Assembly (NCBI RefSeq): GCF_030246925.1
Contig: NZ_CP126740.1
Coordinates: 2,604,001 to 2,668,000 of the forward strand
DNA from: Microbacterium sp. zg-Y625
GTDB lineage: Bacteria; Actinomycetota; Actinomycetes; Actinomycetales; Microbacteriaceae
Reading direction: 5' to 3'
Length of the DNA stretch: 64,000 nt
A model generated the notes under the pieces. That model ran no database searches and had not been told where the DNA came from. It was given only the letters and a program-made list of their open reading frames with translations. Positions within the stretch are counted from its first letter, which is position 1; each line of letters opens with the position of its first letter. Both the position numbers and the translations under genes were made by a program. Shown here one piece after another: positions 32,615 through 41,188 of the stretch.

Positions 32615-33889
32615 ATGACCTCAACCCCCGCACCCGCCGCCACGGCCCCGACCGCGCCGCGCCCGTCCGCGCGGCGCCTCCTCGGCGCCCTGGCGCAGCT
32701 GGCGGCCATGGCCGTCGCCGGGACCGTCCTGTTCACGATGCTCAGCGTGCTGCTGAGCATCGGGCTGAGCCTGCTGCTCGTCATCGGCATCGGCATCCTC
32801 TTCCTCATCGCCTTCGTCTACGTGCTCTATGCCACCGCGTGGCTGGAGTACGCCCGCGCCGAGGGGCTCTACGGCTACGGACTGCCGGCGCTGCGGACGC
32901 GTCGGATGACGCGCCCCGGCTTCGGCGGCTGGCTGCGCATGGTGTGGCAGCAGTTCACCGATGGCCCGATGTGGCGTGGCGTCGCCGGTGCGGCCCTCGC
33001 GACCCTGCTCGGGTCGATGGTCATCGTGCTGGCCTCGACCATCGCCACCGGTGTGGGGCTGCTGGTCTCCCCCCTCTTCGGCGCCGAGGTGATCCCCTCC
33101 CCCTGGTTCGGCCTCATGCTCGAGCCGGGCTGGGCGGCGCTCGTCGGCGGCATCGCCGTGCTGGTCAGCGCTGCACTGCTGTTCGGCATCGCGGTGCTCG
33201 ACGGCGTGCTCACCCGCGCCATCCTCGTGCCGTCGCGCGAAGCGGTGCTCGCCCAGCAAGCCGCCACGTCCGACGTGCAGCGCGCCGGCGCCGTGCGTGC
33301 CAGCGAGGTGGAGCGCACCCGCATCGAACGCGACCTCCACGACGGCGTGCAGCCGCGGCTCGTCTCGGTCGGCATGACACTGGGACTCGCGCAGCAGAAG
33401 ATCGACAGCGATCCGGATGCCGCGCGCGACCTCATCGCCGAGGCGCACACCTCCACGAAGGCCGCGATCACAGAGTTGCGCCAGCTGGCGCGCGGCATCC
33501 ACGCCTCGGTGCTCGACGACCGCGGGCTCGACGCCGCACTTTCGGCCCTCGCCGCCCGATCGCACGTTCCCGTGCACCTGGACGTGCGGGTCGAGGGTCG
33601 CTGCACCCGCGAGGCGGAAGCCGCCGTGTACTTCGCCATCGCGGAGTCGCTCACCAACGCCGCCAAGCACTCCCGGGCGGCCGAATGCCGCGTGATCGTG
33701 CGACGCCGCGACGACGGCACCCTCTGGGCGCGCGTCGAGGACAACGGCACCGGCGGCGCCCGCGTGATCCCCGGCGGAGGTCTCGACGGCATCCACAACC
33801 GCATCATCGCCGCCCGCGGCACCGTGCGTCTCGACAGCCCCGTCGGGGGACCGACCTCTCTGGAAGTGAGCGTGCCGTGCGCATCCTGA
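32615..33889 (+). CDS. Sensor histidine kinase (NarL/LiaS-type, HisKA_3)
   Basis: A 424-aa membrane kinase. After a Pro/Ala-rich start there are about four hydrophobic helices in two pairs (about 25-65 and 130-200), interrupted by the YARAEGLYGYGLPALRTRRMTRPGFGGWLRMVWQQF loop typical of the actinobacterial putative sensor domain. The HisKA_3 box is ERTRIERDLHDGVQPRL with the phospho-His near 242. The ATPase N-box is AIAESLTNAAKHS, and the G-box is DNGTGGARVIPGGGLDGI. The stimulus is unknown, perhaps membrane or envelope state. It overlaps the response-regulator gene by 13 bp. Confidence 0.93.
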   Translation: MTSTPAPAATAPTAPRPSARRLLGALAQLAAMAVAGTVLFTMLSVLLSIGLSLLLVIGIGILFLIAFVYVLYATAWLEYARAEGLYGYGLPALRTRRMTRPGFGGWLRMVWQQFTDGPMWRGVAGAALATLLGSMVIVLASTIATGVGLLVSPLFGAEVIPSPWFGLMLEPGWAALVGGIAVLVSAALLFGIAVLDGVLTRAILVPSREAVLAQQAATSDVQRAGAVRASEVERTRIERDLHDGVQPRLVSVGMTLGLAQQKIDSDPDAARDLIAEAHTSTKAAITELRQLARGIHASVLDDRGLDAALSALAARSHVPVHLDVRVEGRCTREAEAAVYFAIAESLTNAAKHSRAAECRVIVRRRDDGTLWARVEDNGTGGARVIPGGGLDGIHNRIIAARGTVRLDSPVGGPTSLEVSVPCAS

Positions 33890-34554
33890 TCTGCGAAGAC
33901 TCCGCGCTGCTGCGCGAAGGGCTCGTGCGCCTGCTCGAAGACGCCGGTCACAGCGTGGTCGCCGCCCTGCCGGACGCGCAGGACCTGCAGGCGGTGGTCG
34001 CCGAGACCGCCCCCGACCTCTGCATCCTGGACGTGCGACTGCCGCCCACCTACACCGACGAAGGCATCCGGGCGGCGCTCGCGCTGCGGGCGGAGCACCC
34101 GCACCTGCCCGTGCTGGTGCTCAGCCAGTACGTCGAGGAGCGGTACGCGTCGGAACTGATCGCCGGCCGCGGCGGCGCCCTGGGGTACCTCCTCAAGGAC
34201 CGCGTCGCGGATGTCGCCGACTTCGTCGAGACCGTCGCCCAGATCGGCGCGGGCGGCACGGTGTTCGACCCCGAAGTCGTCTCACAGCTGCTCGCCCGGC
34301 GCACCCGCGACGACCGCATGGCCCGGCTGACCGACCGCGAGCGCACCGTGCTCGCCCTGATCGCCGAAGGCAAGTCGAACCAGGCGATCGCCCGCGCACT
34401 GCACGTCAGCGAGGCGAGCGTGGAGAAGTACATCACCTCCCTCTTCCAGAAACTCAACCTCGAGCAGGACGAGTCGGGCAACCGGCGCGTGCTGGCAGCG
34501 CTCGCACATCTCGAGCACGGCGGCGACCTGCCGCAGACAGGAGCATCACGATGA
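33877..34554 (+). CDS. LuxR/NarL-family response regulator
   Basis: A 225-aa regulator pairing with the kinase just upstream. The receiver has acidic residues at 7-8 (CEDS), the phospho-acceptor Asp52 (CILDVRLPP), the switch Ser near 80 (VLSQY) and Lys near 104 (LLKDR). The C-terminal HTH is LTDRERTVLALIAEGKSNQAIARALHVSEASVEKYITSLFQKL. The GTG start sits inside the kinase gene, and the stop overlaps the DUF4097 start (ATGA), so three genes are coupled. Confidence 0.95.
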   Translation: MRILICEDSALLREGLVRLLEDAGHSVVAALPDAQDLQAVVAETAPDLCILDVRLPPTYTDEGIRAALALRAEHPHLPVLVLSQYVEERYASELIAGRGGALGYLLKDRVADVADFVETVAQIGAGGTVFDPEVVSQLLARRTRDDRMARLTDRERTVLALIAEGKSNQAIARALHVSEASVEKYITSLFQKLNLEQDESGNRRVLAALAHLEHGGDLPQTGASR

Positions 34555-35414
34555 GCACGACACTCACGCCCCCGCCGGGGCCCCAGCCCTCCCCCGTCAC
34601 CCCGCCGCCCGCGCCATCGCGCAACGGGGCGGGCCGCGTGGTGGCGATCATCGCCATCGTCGTGGGCGCGGTGGTCCTCATCGGCGCCGTCGCCACCGGC
34701 GTCATCGGCTCCATCGTGCGCGCGTCGGGGTCGTCGGACGAGCGCATCGTCGTCGACGCGACGGGTGTCGACGCCCTCGACGTCGAGGTCTCCGCCGGTG
34801 ACGTGCGGGTGGTGTTCACCGACACCGACGAGGCGGTGCTGGATGTGACCGCCGATGCCGGGGCGGGACGGTGGACCCTCGCCCGCGAGGGCGATGAGCT
34901 CGTCGTGCGCTCCCCGCAGCGCTGGTTCGGCGGCTGGTGGTTCTACGACGGCCCCACGCGGGTCGTGCTCGAGCTGCCCGAGAGCCTGCAGGACGCCGCG
35001 CTCGACGCGAAGCTCACCCTGTCGGCCGGCTCCCTCGACGTCGACGGCGATTTCGGCACGCTCGACCTCGAGGTGAACGCCGGCGAGCTGACCCTGGCGG
35101 GCGCTGCGGCCGAGGTCGCCGCGAGTGTCAACGCCGGCCGCGCCGACCTGGAGATCGCCGATGTGGCCACCGCCGACCTCGACGTCAGTGCCGGTGGGCT
35201 GAAGGCGGTGTTCACCGGCGATGCGCCCGACGACGTCGCGATCGACGTCAGCGCCGGGTCGCTCGACCTCGCGGTGCCGAGCGGCGCGTACCGCGTCGCC
35301 TCCGATGTGTCGGCGGGGGGCCTCGACAACCGTCTCGAGACGTCCACGCAGGCCTCACGGCTCATCACGGTCAGCCTGTCGGCCGGCGACGTCACCCTGC
35401 GGTCGGGGCGCTGA
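34551..35414 (+). CDS. Membrane-anchored DUF4097-type beta-repeat protein
   Basis: A 287-aa protein with a Pro-rich cytosolic start, one transmembrane helix (VVAIIAIVVGAVVLIGAVATG, about 31-51) and an extracytoplasmic part. That part is built from at least eight short repeats with (V/L)(S/N)AG at the turn, such as VSAGDV, LSAGSL, VNAGEL and VSAGGL. This is the right-handed beta-helix or adhesin-like DUF4097 fold. It is the third gene of the kinase/regulator operon, so it is probably the output or the envelope sensor of the system. It ends before a strong terminator. Confidence 0.88.
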   Translation: MSTTLTPPPGPQPSPVTPPPAPSRNGAGRVVAIIAIVVGAVVLIGAVATGVIGSIVRASGSSDERIVVDATGVDALDVEVSAGDVRVVFTDTDEAVLDVTADAGAGRWTLAREGDELVVRSPQRWFGGWWFYDGPTRVVLELPESLQDAALDAKLTLSAGSLDVDGDFGTLDLEVNAGELTLAGAAAEVAASVNAGRADLEIADVATADLDVSAGGLKAVFTGDAPDDVAIDVSAGSLDLAVPSGAYRVASDVSAGGLDNRLETSTQASRLITVSLSAGDVTLRSGR

Positions 35415-35446
35415 CCCCACGACCGCCTCAGCGCCCTCGCCCCCCG

Positions 35447-35479
35447 AAGGGCCGGTCGGACACCCTCCGACCGGCCCTT
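35447..35479 (+). terminator. Rho-independent terminator
   Basis: AAGGGCCGGTCGGA and TCCGACCGGCCCTT form a 14-bp perfect stem with a 5-nt loop, just after the DUF4097 gene. The same stem recurs at 61606-61639. Confidence 0.9.
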
Positions 35480-35526
35480 CGCGCTGCCCGCCGGCCTCCG
35501 CGTGGACGGGCGCCCGCGCGCGGGTC

Positions 35527-35532
35527 TAGCGT
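35527..35532 (+). promoter_or_regulatory. -10 element of pgi
   Basis: TAGCGT, 6 nt before the GTG start of pgi. Confidence 0.6.
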
Positions 35533-35538
35533 TGACGT

Positions 35539-37221
35539 GTGACTGCGCCGATCGATGCCACCTCCACCTCTGCCTGGAACGAACTCGTCGCCCTCCGCGA
35601 CGGCTTCTCCCCCGACCTGCGGGGCTGGTTCGCCGACGACCCCCGCCGCGCCGAGCGGCTCAGCCTGCCGGTGGGCGACCTGCACGTCGACCTGTCGAAG
35701 AACCTCGTCACCGACGAGATCCTCGCCGCCCTCGTGCGACTGGCCGAGCAGACCGGCGTCGCCGAGCGCTACGCGGCGATGCTGGCCGGCGAGCACATCA
35801 ACACCACCGAGGACCGCGCGGTGCTGCACACCGCTCTCCGCCGCCCCGCCGGCGCCTCGCCCGCGCTCGTCGTCGACGGCCAGGACGTCGACCACGACGT
35901 GCACGAGGTGCTCGACGCCGTGAGCGCGTTCGCCGAGCGGGTGCGTTCGGGCGAATGGGTGGGCGTCACCGGCAAGAAGGTGCAGACCATCGTCAACATC
36001 GGCATCGGCGGGTCGGACCTCGGCCCGGTGATGGTGTCCGAGGCGCTGCAGCCGTACGCGGATGCCGGCATCCACGCCCGGTTCGTGTCGAACATCGACC
36101 CCACCGACATCGCGCAGAAGACCGCCGACCTCGACCCCGAGACGACGCTGTTCATCGTGGCATCCAAGACGTTCACGACGCTCGAGACGCTGACGAACGC
36201 CCGCCTCGCGCGCGACTGGCTGTGGCGGGGCCTCGCGCAGACGGGCGCGATCGACGACTCGGATGCCGCCCGCACCGACGCCGTCGCCCACCACTTCGTG
36301 GCCGTCTCGACGGCGCTCGACAAGGTGGCCGCCTTCGGCATCGACCCCGCCAACGCCTTCGGGTTCTGGGACTGGGTGGGCGGCCGGTACTCCGTCGACT
36401 CCGCGATCGGACTGTCGCTGGCGATCGAGCTCGGGGCCGACGTCTTCCGGCAGATGCTCGCGGGCTTCCACGATGTCGACGAGCACGTGCGCTCCACGCC
36501 GCTCGAGCGGAACGTCCCCGTGCTGATGGGGCTGCTGAACGTCTGGTACTCGAACTTCCTCGGCTCGCAGTCCCACGCGGTGCTGCCCTACGCGCAGCAG
36601 CTGCACCGGTTCGCGGCGTACCTGCAGCAGCTGACGATGGAATCCAACGGCAAGTCGGTGCGCTGGGACGGCACGCCCGTCACCACCGACACCGGCGAGG
36701 TGTTCTGGGGCGAGCCCGGCACCAACGGACAGCACGCTTTCTACCAGCTGATCCACCAGGGGACCCGGCTGATCCCGGCGGACTTCATCGCCTTCGCGAA
36801 CCCCGCCTACCCGCTCACCGACGACGGTCGCGATGTGCACGGGCTGTTCCTGGCGAACTTCCTCGCGCAGACCAAGGCTCTGGCGTTCGGCAAGACGGCC
36901 GCCGAGGTCGAGGCCGAGGGGACCACGGGGCCGCTCGTCGCAGCGCGCACCTTCCCCGGCAACCGGCCGACCACGTCGATCTTCGCGCCGGCGCTCACCC
37001 CGCGGGTGCTGGGTCAGCTGATCGCCCTGTACGAGCACATCACCTTCACGCAGGGCGTGATCTGGGGCATCAACTCCTTCGACCAGTGGGGTGTGGAGCT
37101 CGGCAAGCAGCTGGCCACCCAGATCGCACCGGCGATCGAGGGCGACGCCGACGCGCTCGCGGCGCAGGATGCCTCGACCCGCGCGCTGCTGGAGTACTAC
37201 CGGGCCCACCGCGAGTACTGA
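35539..37221 (+). CDS. pgi: Glucose-6-phosphate isomerase
   Basis: Interconverts glucose-6-phosphate and fructose-6-phosphate in glycolysis and gluconeogenesis. At 560 aa it is the usual bacterial/eukaryotic long form. Visible hallmarks are [18 protein letters not shown] (about 155-172), [17 protein letters not shown] (about 211-227), [28 protein letters not shown] (the isomerase signature with the active-site His near 395) and [13 protein letters not shown] (active-site Lys, about 514-526). The GTG start is supported by a -10 box 6 nt upstream. It stands alone and ends before the 61-bp repeats of locus 3. Confidence 0.98.
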   Translation: MTAPIDATSTSAWNELVALRDGFSPDLRGWFADDPRRAERLSLPVGDLHVDLSKNLVTDEILAALVRLAEQTGVAERYAAMLAGEHINTTEDRAVLHTALRRPAGASPALVVDGQDVDHDVHEVLDAVSAFAERVRSGEWVGVTGKKVQTIVNIGIGGSDLGPVMVSEALQPYADAGIHARFVSNIDPTDIAQKTADLDPETTLFIVASKTFTTLETLTNARLARDWLWRGLAQTGAIDDSDAARTDAVAHHFVAVSTALDKVAAFGIDPANAFGFWDWVGGRYSVDSAIGLSLAIELGADVFRQMLAGFHDVDEHVRSTPLERNVPVLMGLLNVWYSNFLGSQSHAVLPYAQQLHRFAAYLQQLTMESNGKSVRWDGTPVTTDTGEVFWGEPGTNGQHAFYQLIHQGTRLIPADFIAFANPAYPLTDDGRDVHGLFLANFLAQTKALAFGKTAAEVEAEGTTGPLVAARTFPGNRPTTSIFAPALTPRVLGQLIALYEHITFTQGVIWGINSFDQWGVELGKQLATQIAPAIEGDADALAAQDASTRALLEYYRAHREY

Positions 37222-37308
37222 CGCGGGCGACGGGGGAGGTCGGTCGCCCGACCGGGACCGGTCGGCGTGGCCATCGCCGCGGGCGGGGTCCTGCCGTGCC
37301 CAGCATCC

Positions 37309-37474
37309 GCTCGCCTGTCGCGAAACGCGGCTCGGCGGCGCCGCAGGGGACAGAATGCGACAGGCGAGCCCGCGCGCGGGCGGGCAGCGCGGCGCCGCCG
37401 ACCACCGGCATCCGCTCGCCTGTCGCGAAACGCGGCTCGGCGGCGCCGCAGGGGACAGAATGCGACAGGCGAGC
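37309..37474. repeat. Pair of 61-bp inverted-end elements (locus 3)
   Basis: Two identical copies at 37309-37369 and 37414-37474 have perfect 13-bp inverted ends GCTCGCCTGTCGC and GCGACAGGCGAGC, a 44-bp spacer and an interior rich in GGCGGCGCC. Both are preceded by GCATCC. They lie in the 282-bp gap where pgi and the S9 peptidase gene converge. Nothing else is seen in the gap. Confidence 0.92.
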
Positions 37475-37503
37475 ATCGGCTCGCCCGCGCGGGCCAGGGC
37501 CGG

Positions 37504-39615
37504 TCAGCCGAGACCGGCGGGCCGGGTCGGCTCCTCCCCGAGCAGGTGCTCGCCGAGGAACGCGAAGACGGTGTCGTACCAGACCACCGCGTGCTGGGGC
37601 TTGAGCACCCAGTGGTTCTCGTCGGGGAAGTAAAGGAACCGGTGCACGGTGCTGCCGTCCGAGCCGCCGTGGTGCTCCATGAGCTCGGCCCACAGCCGCA
37701 GGCTCTCGCCGATCGGCACGCGGTAATCGCGGTCGCCGTGGATGACCAGCAGCGGCGTGCGGATGTCGGCGACGGCGCGATGCGGTGAGTTCTCGGCCAT
37801 CGCCTCGGTCGTGAAGATGCTCTTCCAGTAGCCGGCGTGGTCGGTGGTGCCGGCGAACTGGTCCAGGGCCCACAGGCTCGCGTGCGTCACGATCGCCCGG
37901 AACCGGTCGGTGTGTCCGGCGACCCAGTTGGCCATGTACCCGCCGAACGATCCGCCCATGGCCGCCGTGCGGGTCTCGTCGATGTCGGGTCGCGCCTCGA
38001 CGGCATCCGTGATCGCCATGAGGTCGGTGTAGGGCGCCGCGCCCCAGCTGTTCCAGCCGCGCGCGATGAAGTCCAGCCCGTAGCCGGTCGACAGGGCCGG
38101 GTCGGGCAGCAGCACGGCGTAGCCGCGAGCGACGGCGAGGTTGGGGTTCCAGCGCCAGCTCCACGCGTTCCAGCTGTTCAGCGGTCCGCCGTGGATCCAC
38201 AGCAGCAGGGGCGCCGGCTTCGCGGCCGAGGCACCCTCGGGCAGCAGCAGCCAGCCGCGCACGCGCGCACCGTCCGCGGCGGTGGTGTCGACCTCGGTCA
38301 TCGTCGCCGGCACCGTCGGCAGCGGCGCGGGCGAGGCGAGGGGCGTGACCGCCCCGTCGCGCGCGATCCGCACCGGATGCGACGGCGCCACCCACGACGA
38401 CCGCAGCGCGACGAGGTCGCCGGTGCGCAGATCGACGCGCACGTGCGTGTAGGTGAAGTCGTCGCGGGTGATCTGCTCCACTCCGCCGCCGTCCAGCGGA
38501 ACCCGGAACACCGGACCACGCCCGTCGGAGTCGGCGGTCACGATGAGCGCCTGGTCGTCGTGATCGAACTGGATGCCACTGGGCCACCGGTCCCACTCCG
38601 CCGCGATGCGGCGCGGCGAGGAGCCGTCGAGGCCGCTCACCCACAGCTCCTGTTCAGTGGGACCCGCCGGCGTGGTCTTCACGGTGCGCACGTACGCCAG
38701 CGTGGCGCCGTCGTGGCTGATCGCGGGCGCTTCGAGATCCACGCCCTCCTCGTCGCGCAGCACCGTGTGCGCGCCGGTGGCGACGTCGATAGAGACCAGC
38801 CGGTAGCGGCCGGTGAGGCCCTCGGCGACATGCATCGCGGCGACCAGGGTGGCACCGTCGGGGGTGAGGGCGGTGCCGGCGGTGTCGGCGGTGCGACCGG
38901 GACGCGGCGTGAGGTCGACGGGGCGGGGCAGCGAGGCGGGGTAGGGCTGCGTCGCCGCGGCATCCGTCGTGCCGGGGTCCGCCGCGTCAGCGCCGACCGC
39001 ATCGGCTTCGTCGGCCACGGCGGCCAGGGTGTCGGCGAGATCGGCGAGATCGAGCGCGAGCAGGTGGGGCTCGGCGGGGCCGAGATCGTGATCCCAGTGC
39101 CGCACCGGGTAGGTGTCGTGGAGGATCGCCGACACCTTGCGCTTGGTGCGCTCGGCCCGCAGGCGCGCATCGTCCTCGAGGGTCTCGGCCGACGGCAGCA
39201 GTGCAGCGGCGAGAACGAGGCGTTCGGCCGCGTCGGCGACGGCGGCGATGTCCGAGACGCCGCCCGTGAGCCGGGTGACGGGGCGCGCCTCGCCGCCGGC
39301 GGCCGGGAGGAGCCACAGCTGGCCGGCGTCCTCTGCGTCCGCGGCCTCGGTGTCGGGTCGCGCCGAGACGAAGAGCAGGTCGCCGCCGGGGAGGAAGACG
39401 GCCCCGGACTCGCCCTTCGCCGACCGGGTGAGGCGGCGCGGTGCGCCGTCGCCGTTCGCGGGGACCTGCCAGAGGGAGCGCTCGTAGCCCGTGGCATCCT
39501 TCGTCAGGGTCGCGACGGTCAGGACCGCCCGGGTGCCGTCCGGAGACAGCGCCAGCGCTTCGATCCGCGGGAGGGCGATGTAGTCGTCAAGGGCGTGGAA
39601 CGGCGTCGTCGGCAT
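37504..39615 (-). CDS. Prolyl oligopeptidase-family (S9) peptidase
   Basis: A 703-aa S9C-like acylaminoacyl/dipeptidyl peptidase. The N-terminal 430 residues form WD40-like beta-propeller repeats (LSPDGTRAVLTV, FDHDDQALIVTADSDG), which gate access. The catalytic domain has the Ser in MGGSFGGYMA (about 551-560), Asp in HGDRDYRVP (about 628) and His in PDENHWVLK (about 667). No signal peptide is visible, so it is cytosolic. A TAGCGT -10 box lies 7 nt before the ATG. It is divergent from the DsbA-like lipoprotein. Confidence 0.94.
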   Translation of the reverse strand: MPTTPFHALDDYIALPRIEALALSPDGTRAVLTVATLTKDATGYERSLWQVPANGDGAPRRLTRSAKGESGAVFLPGGDLLFVSARPDTEAADAEDAGQLWLLPAAGGEARPVTRLTGGVSDIAAVADAAERLVLAAALLPSAETLEDDARLRAERTKRKVSAILHDTYPVRHWDHDLGPAEPHLLALDLADLADTLAAVADEADAVGADAADPGTTDAAATQPYPASLPRPVDLTPRPGRTADTAGTALTPDGATLVAAMHVAEGLTGRYRLVSIDVATGAHTVLRDEEGVDLEAPAISHDGATLAYVRTVKTTPAGPTEQELWVSGLDGSSPRRIAAEWDRWPSGIQFDHDDQALIVTADSDGRGPVFRVPLDGGGVEQITRDDFTYTHVRVDLRTGDLVALRSSWVAPSHPVRIARDGAVTPLASPAPLPTVPATMTEVDTTAADGARVRGWLLLPEGASAAKPAPLLLWIHGGPLNSWNAWSWRWNPNLAVARGYAVLLPDPALSTGYGLDFIARGWNSWGAAPYTDLMAITDAVEARPDIDETRTAAMGGSFGGYMANWVAGHTDRFRAIVTHASLWALDQFAGTTDHAGYWKSIFTTEAMAENSPHRAVADIRTPLLVIHGDRDYRVPIGESLRLWAELMEHHGGSDGSTVHRFLYFPDENHWVLKPQHAVVWYDTVFAFLGEHLLGEEPTRPAGLG

Positions 39616-39622
39616 GCGCTCC

Positions 39623-39628
39623 ACGCTA
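39623..39628 (-). promoter_or_regulatory. -10 element of the S9 peptidase gene
   Basis: TAGCGT on the minus strand, 7 nt before the ATG at 39615. Confidence 0.55.
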
Positions 39629-39717
39629 GCCTGCCCCGCCGCGGGGGCTTCCACCCGCGCTCCCGGGCAGGTGCCGAGCCTCCGTCGTCGCGAACGTCCC
39701 TGTAGGAGTCCTCCATG

Positions 39718-39728
39718 TGGTCAGACCA
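39718..39728. promoter_or_regulatory. GntR/FadR-like operator palindrome
   Basis: TGGTCAGACCA, an 11-bp perfect inverted repeat in the 185-bp divergent gap between the S9 peptidase and DsbA-like genes. The TGGTNNNACCA form is typical of FadR-type GntR regulators. No GntR gene is nearby. Confidence 0.4.
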
Positions 39729-39800
39729 TAGAAGGGATGCCGCTCGTAGCCGAGCCACCACGAACGTGCGCGACCCCTCCGCGCGAGATAGGAACGAAAG

Positions 39801-40493
39801 GTGAACCGGTATCGCTCCCTCACCGTCCTCGCGATCGTCGCGGCATCCGCACTCACCCTCTCCGCGTGCGCGAGCGCCGACAGCGCACCCGCCGAGCCCG
39901 CCGACAGCACCACGCCCGCAGCCGCGACGGCACCCGCCGACGGAATCGTCGTCGGCGACGGCCCGGTGTCCGTGGAGCTGTGGACGGACGTGTCGTGCCC
40001 GTACTGCGCCGCCCTCGACGAGCAGACCGGCGACGACATCGCGGCGTGGGTGGACGACGGCACGATCACCTTCACGCTGCATCCGATGAACTACGTCAGC
40101 GCGAAGCGCGGCGACACCACCGACTACTCCACCCGTGGCGCCAACCTGCTCGCTCTCACCGCACAGGCCGGCGAGCTCGAGGCGGTGCTTCCCCTGTACG
40201 CCCTGCTGCAGGAGCACCAGGTGGATGCCGACGGTGCGCCGACCGACGCCGACCTGCTGGCCTACGCCGCCGAGGCGGGTGTCGCGGCGGACCTCACCGC
40301 CGGCGTGGAGCAGCTCGCCCTGGCCGACTGGGTGGAGGAGAGCAACGATCACTGGGTCGGCGAGGTCGTCGGCTCCGACACCCCCGTCGACCACGTTCCC
40401 CTGCTCGTGATCGATGGCCAGACCTTCGAGATGCGCGGCGACGGCACGGATGCCGCGCGCCTGCGCGACGCCGTCGAGGCAGCCCGCGGCTGA
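39801..40493 (+). CDS. DsbA-like thiol-disulfide lipoprotein
   Basis: A 230-aa exported lipoprotein with lipobox LSAC (Cys23), then an Ala/Pro/Thr-rich linker and a thioredoxin-fold domain of the DsbA/DSBA_5 (BdbD-like) type. The active-site motif is C66-P-Y-C69 in WTDVSCPYCAALDEQTG. The cis-Pro loop is DHVPLLVIDG (about 203-212). Such proteins oxidise or hold disulfides of secreted proteins on the outer face of the membrane. The GTG start follows AACGAAAG. It ends 28 bp before the converging ArsR-type gene. Confidence 0.92.
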   Translation: MNRYRSLTVLAIVAASALTLSACASADSAPAEPADSTTPAAATAPADGIVVGDGPVSVELWTDVSCPYCAALDEQTGDDIAAWVDDGTITFTLHPMNYVSAKRGDTTDYSTRGANLLALTAQAGELEAVLPLYALLQEHQVDADGAPTDADLLAYAAEAGVAADLTAGVEQLALADWVEESNDHWVGEVVGSDTPVDHVPLLVIDGQTFEMRGDGTDAARLRDAVEAARG

Positions 40494-40521
40494 CCGACGC
40501 CGGCCGCCGACACCTGCCGCC

Positions 40522-41103
40522 TCAGATGATGTCGTCGGCGGCGAGGACGTCGAGTTCCCACACGCGGGAATCGGCGCTCGCGACGTCGTGCGCCTCGCGG
40601 GCCTCGTCGATCACGCGGTTGATCCGCTCGGACAGGGCGAGGAACTCCGCCTCGGTCAGATGCACCATGTAGCGAGCGAAGGTCCCGTGCACGCCGGAAC
40701 TGCGCCCCGCGGTGTACTCCGGTGCCCAGGCGACCACGCGCCGCAGCATGGCGGCGTGCTCCTGCGCGAGCGCGGCCAGGAGCGTTCCGCCGAGCGCCTC
40801 ATCCTCGACCGGATGCTCCGGGCTGCCGAGGTCGAAACCGCCCTTCACCGCTGTCCACACCCGGTCGCGGCGATCACGCGCCTGCTCGGGCGCCTCGACG
40901 ACGAGCCCCGCGTCGGCCAGCGACCGCAGGTGGAAGCTGACGCTGTTCGCGGGCACGTCGAGGTCGGCGGCGATGTCGGCCGCCCGTGCGTAGTCGCGCG
41001 CCGCCAGCACCTTCATGATGCGACGCCGCAGGGGGTGTGACATCGCCTTGAGCATGGCGGAGGTCATCACCGCACCGCGCCCCGCCCCGCCGTCGTCGAC
41101 CAT
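40522..41103 (-). CDS. ArsR-type winged-helix transcriptional regulator
   Basis: A 193-aa protein. The N-terminal 80 residues are a winged HTH with MSHPLRRRIMKVLAARDYARAADIAADLDVPANSVSFHLRSLADAGLVVEAP, an HTH_20/ArsR pattern. The C-terminal part is a helical dimerisation or ligand domain (RYMVHLTEAEFLALSERINRVIDEA). No metal-binding Cys motif is present, so it probably senses an organic ligand. It is divergent from an MFS exporter; palindromes lie between the two starts, suggesting it represses both. TACACT lies 6 nt before the ATG at 41103. Confidence 0.9.
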   Translation of the reverse strand: MVDDGGAGRGAVMTSAMLKAMSHPLRRRIMKVLAARDYARAADIAADLDVPANSVSFHLRSLADAGLVVEAPEQARDRRDRVWTAVKGGFDLGSPEHPVEDEALGGTLLAALAQEHAAMLRRVVAWAPEYTAGRSSGVHGTFARYMVHLTEAEFLALSERINRVIDEAREAHDVASADSRVWELDVLAADDII

Positions 41104-41109
41104 GGTCCG

Positions 41110-41115
41110 AGTGTA
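41110..41115 (-). promoter_or_regulatory. -10 element of the ArsR-type regulator gene
   Basis: TACACT on the minus strand, 6 nt before the ATG at 41103. Confidence 0.55.
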
Positions 41116-41124
41116 TCCGCGCCA

Positions 41125-41176
41125 GTTACGCAAGCAATATTGCGCACGATTCGTTGCGCAAGACTTCTTGTGTAAC
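41125..41176. promoter_or_regulatory. Operator region of the divergent regulator/MFS pair
   Basis: Three inverted elements fill this AT-richer stretch: GTTACGCAAG (41125-41134) with its near-complement CTTGTGTAAC (41167-41176), the perfect palindrome GCAATATTGC (41134-41143), and TTGCGCAA (41154-41161). The shared half site is TTGCG. They lie between two -10 boxes and are probably bound by the ArsR-type protein. Confidence 0.65.
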
Positions 41177-41182
41177 TAATCT
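41177..41182 (+). promoter_or_regulatory. -10 element of the MFS gene at 41189
   Basis: TAATCT, 6 nt before the ATG. Confidence 0.55.
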
Positions 41183-41188
41183 GGCGGC

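Noticed and set aside
11552..37474. 61-bp elements as CRISPR repeats
   Set aside because: Copies within a locus have the same interior and only two or three copies occur; there are no unique spacers of uniform length and no cas genes.
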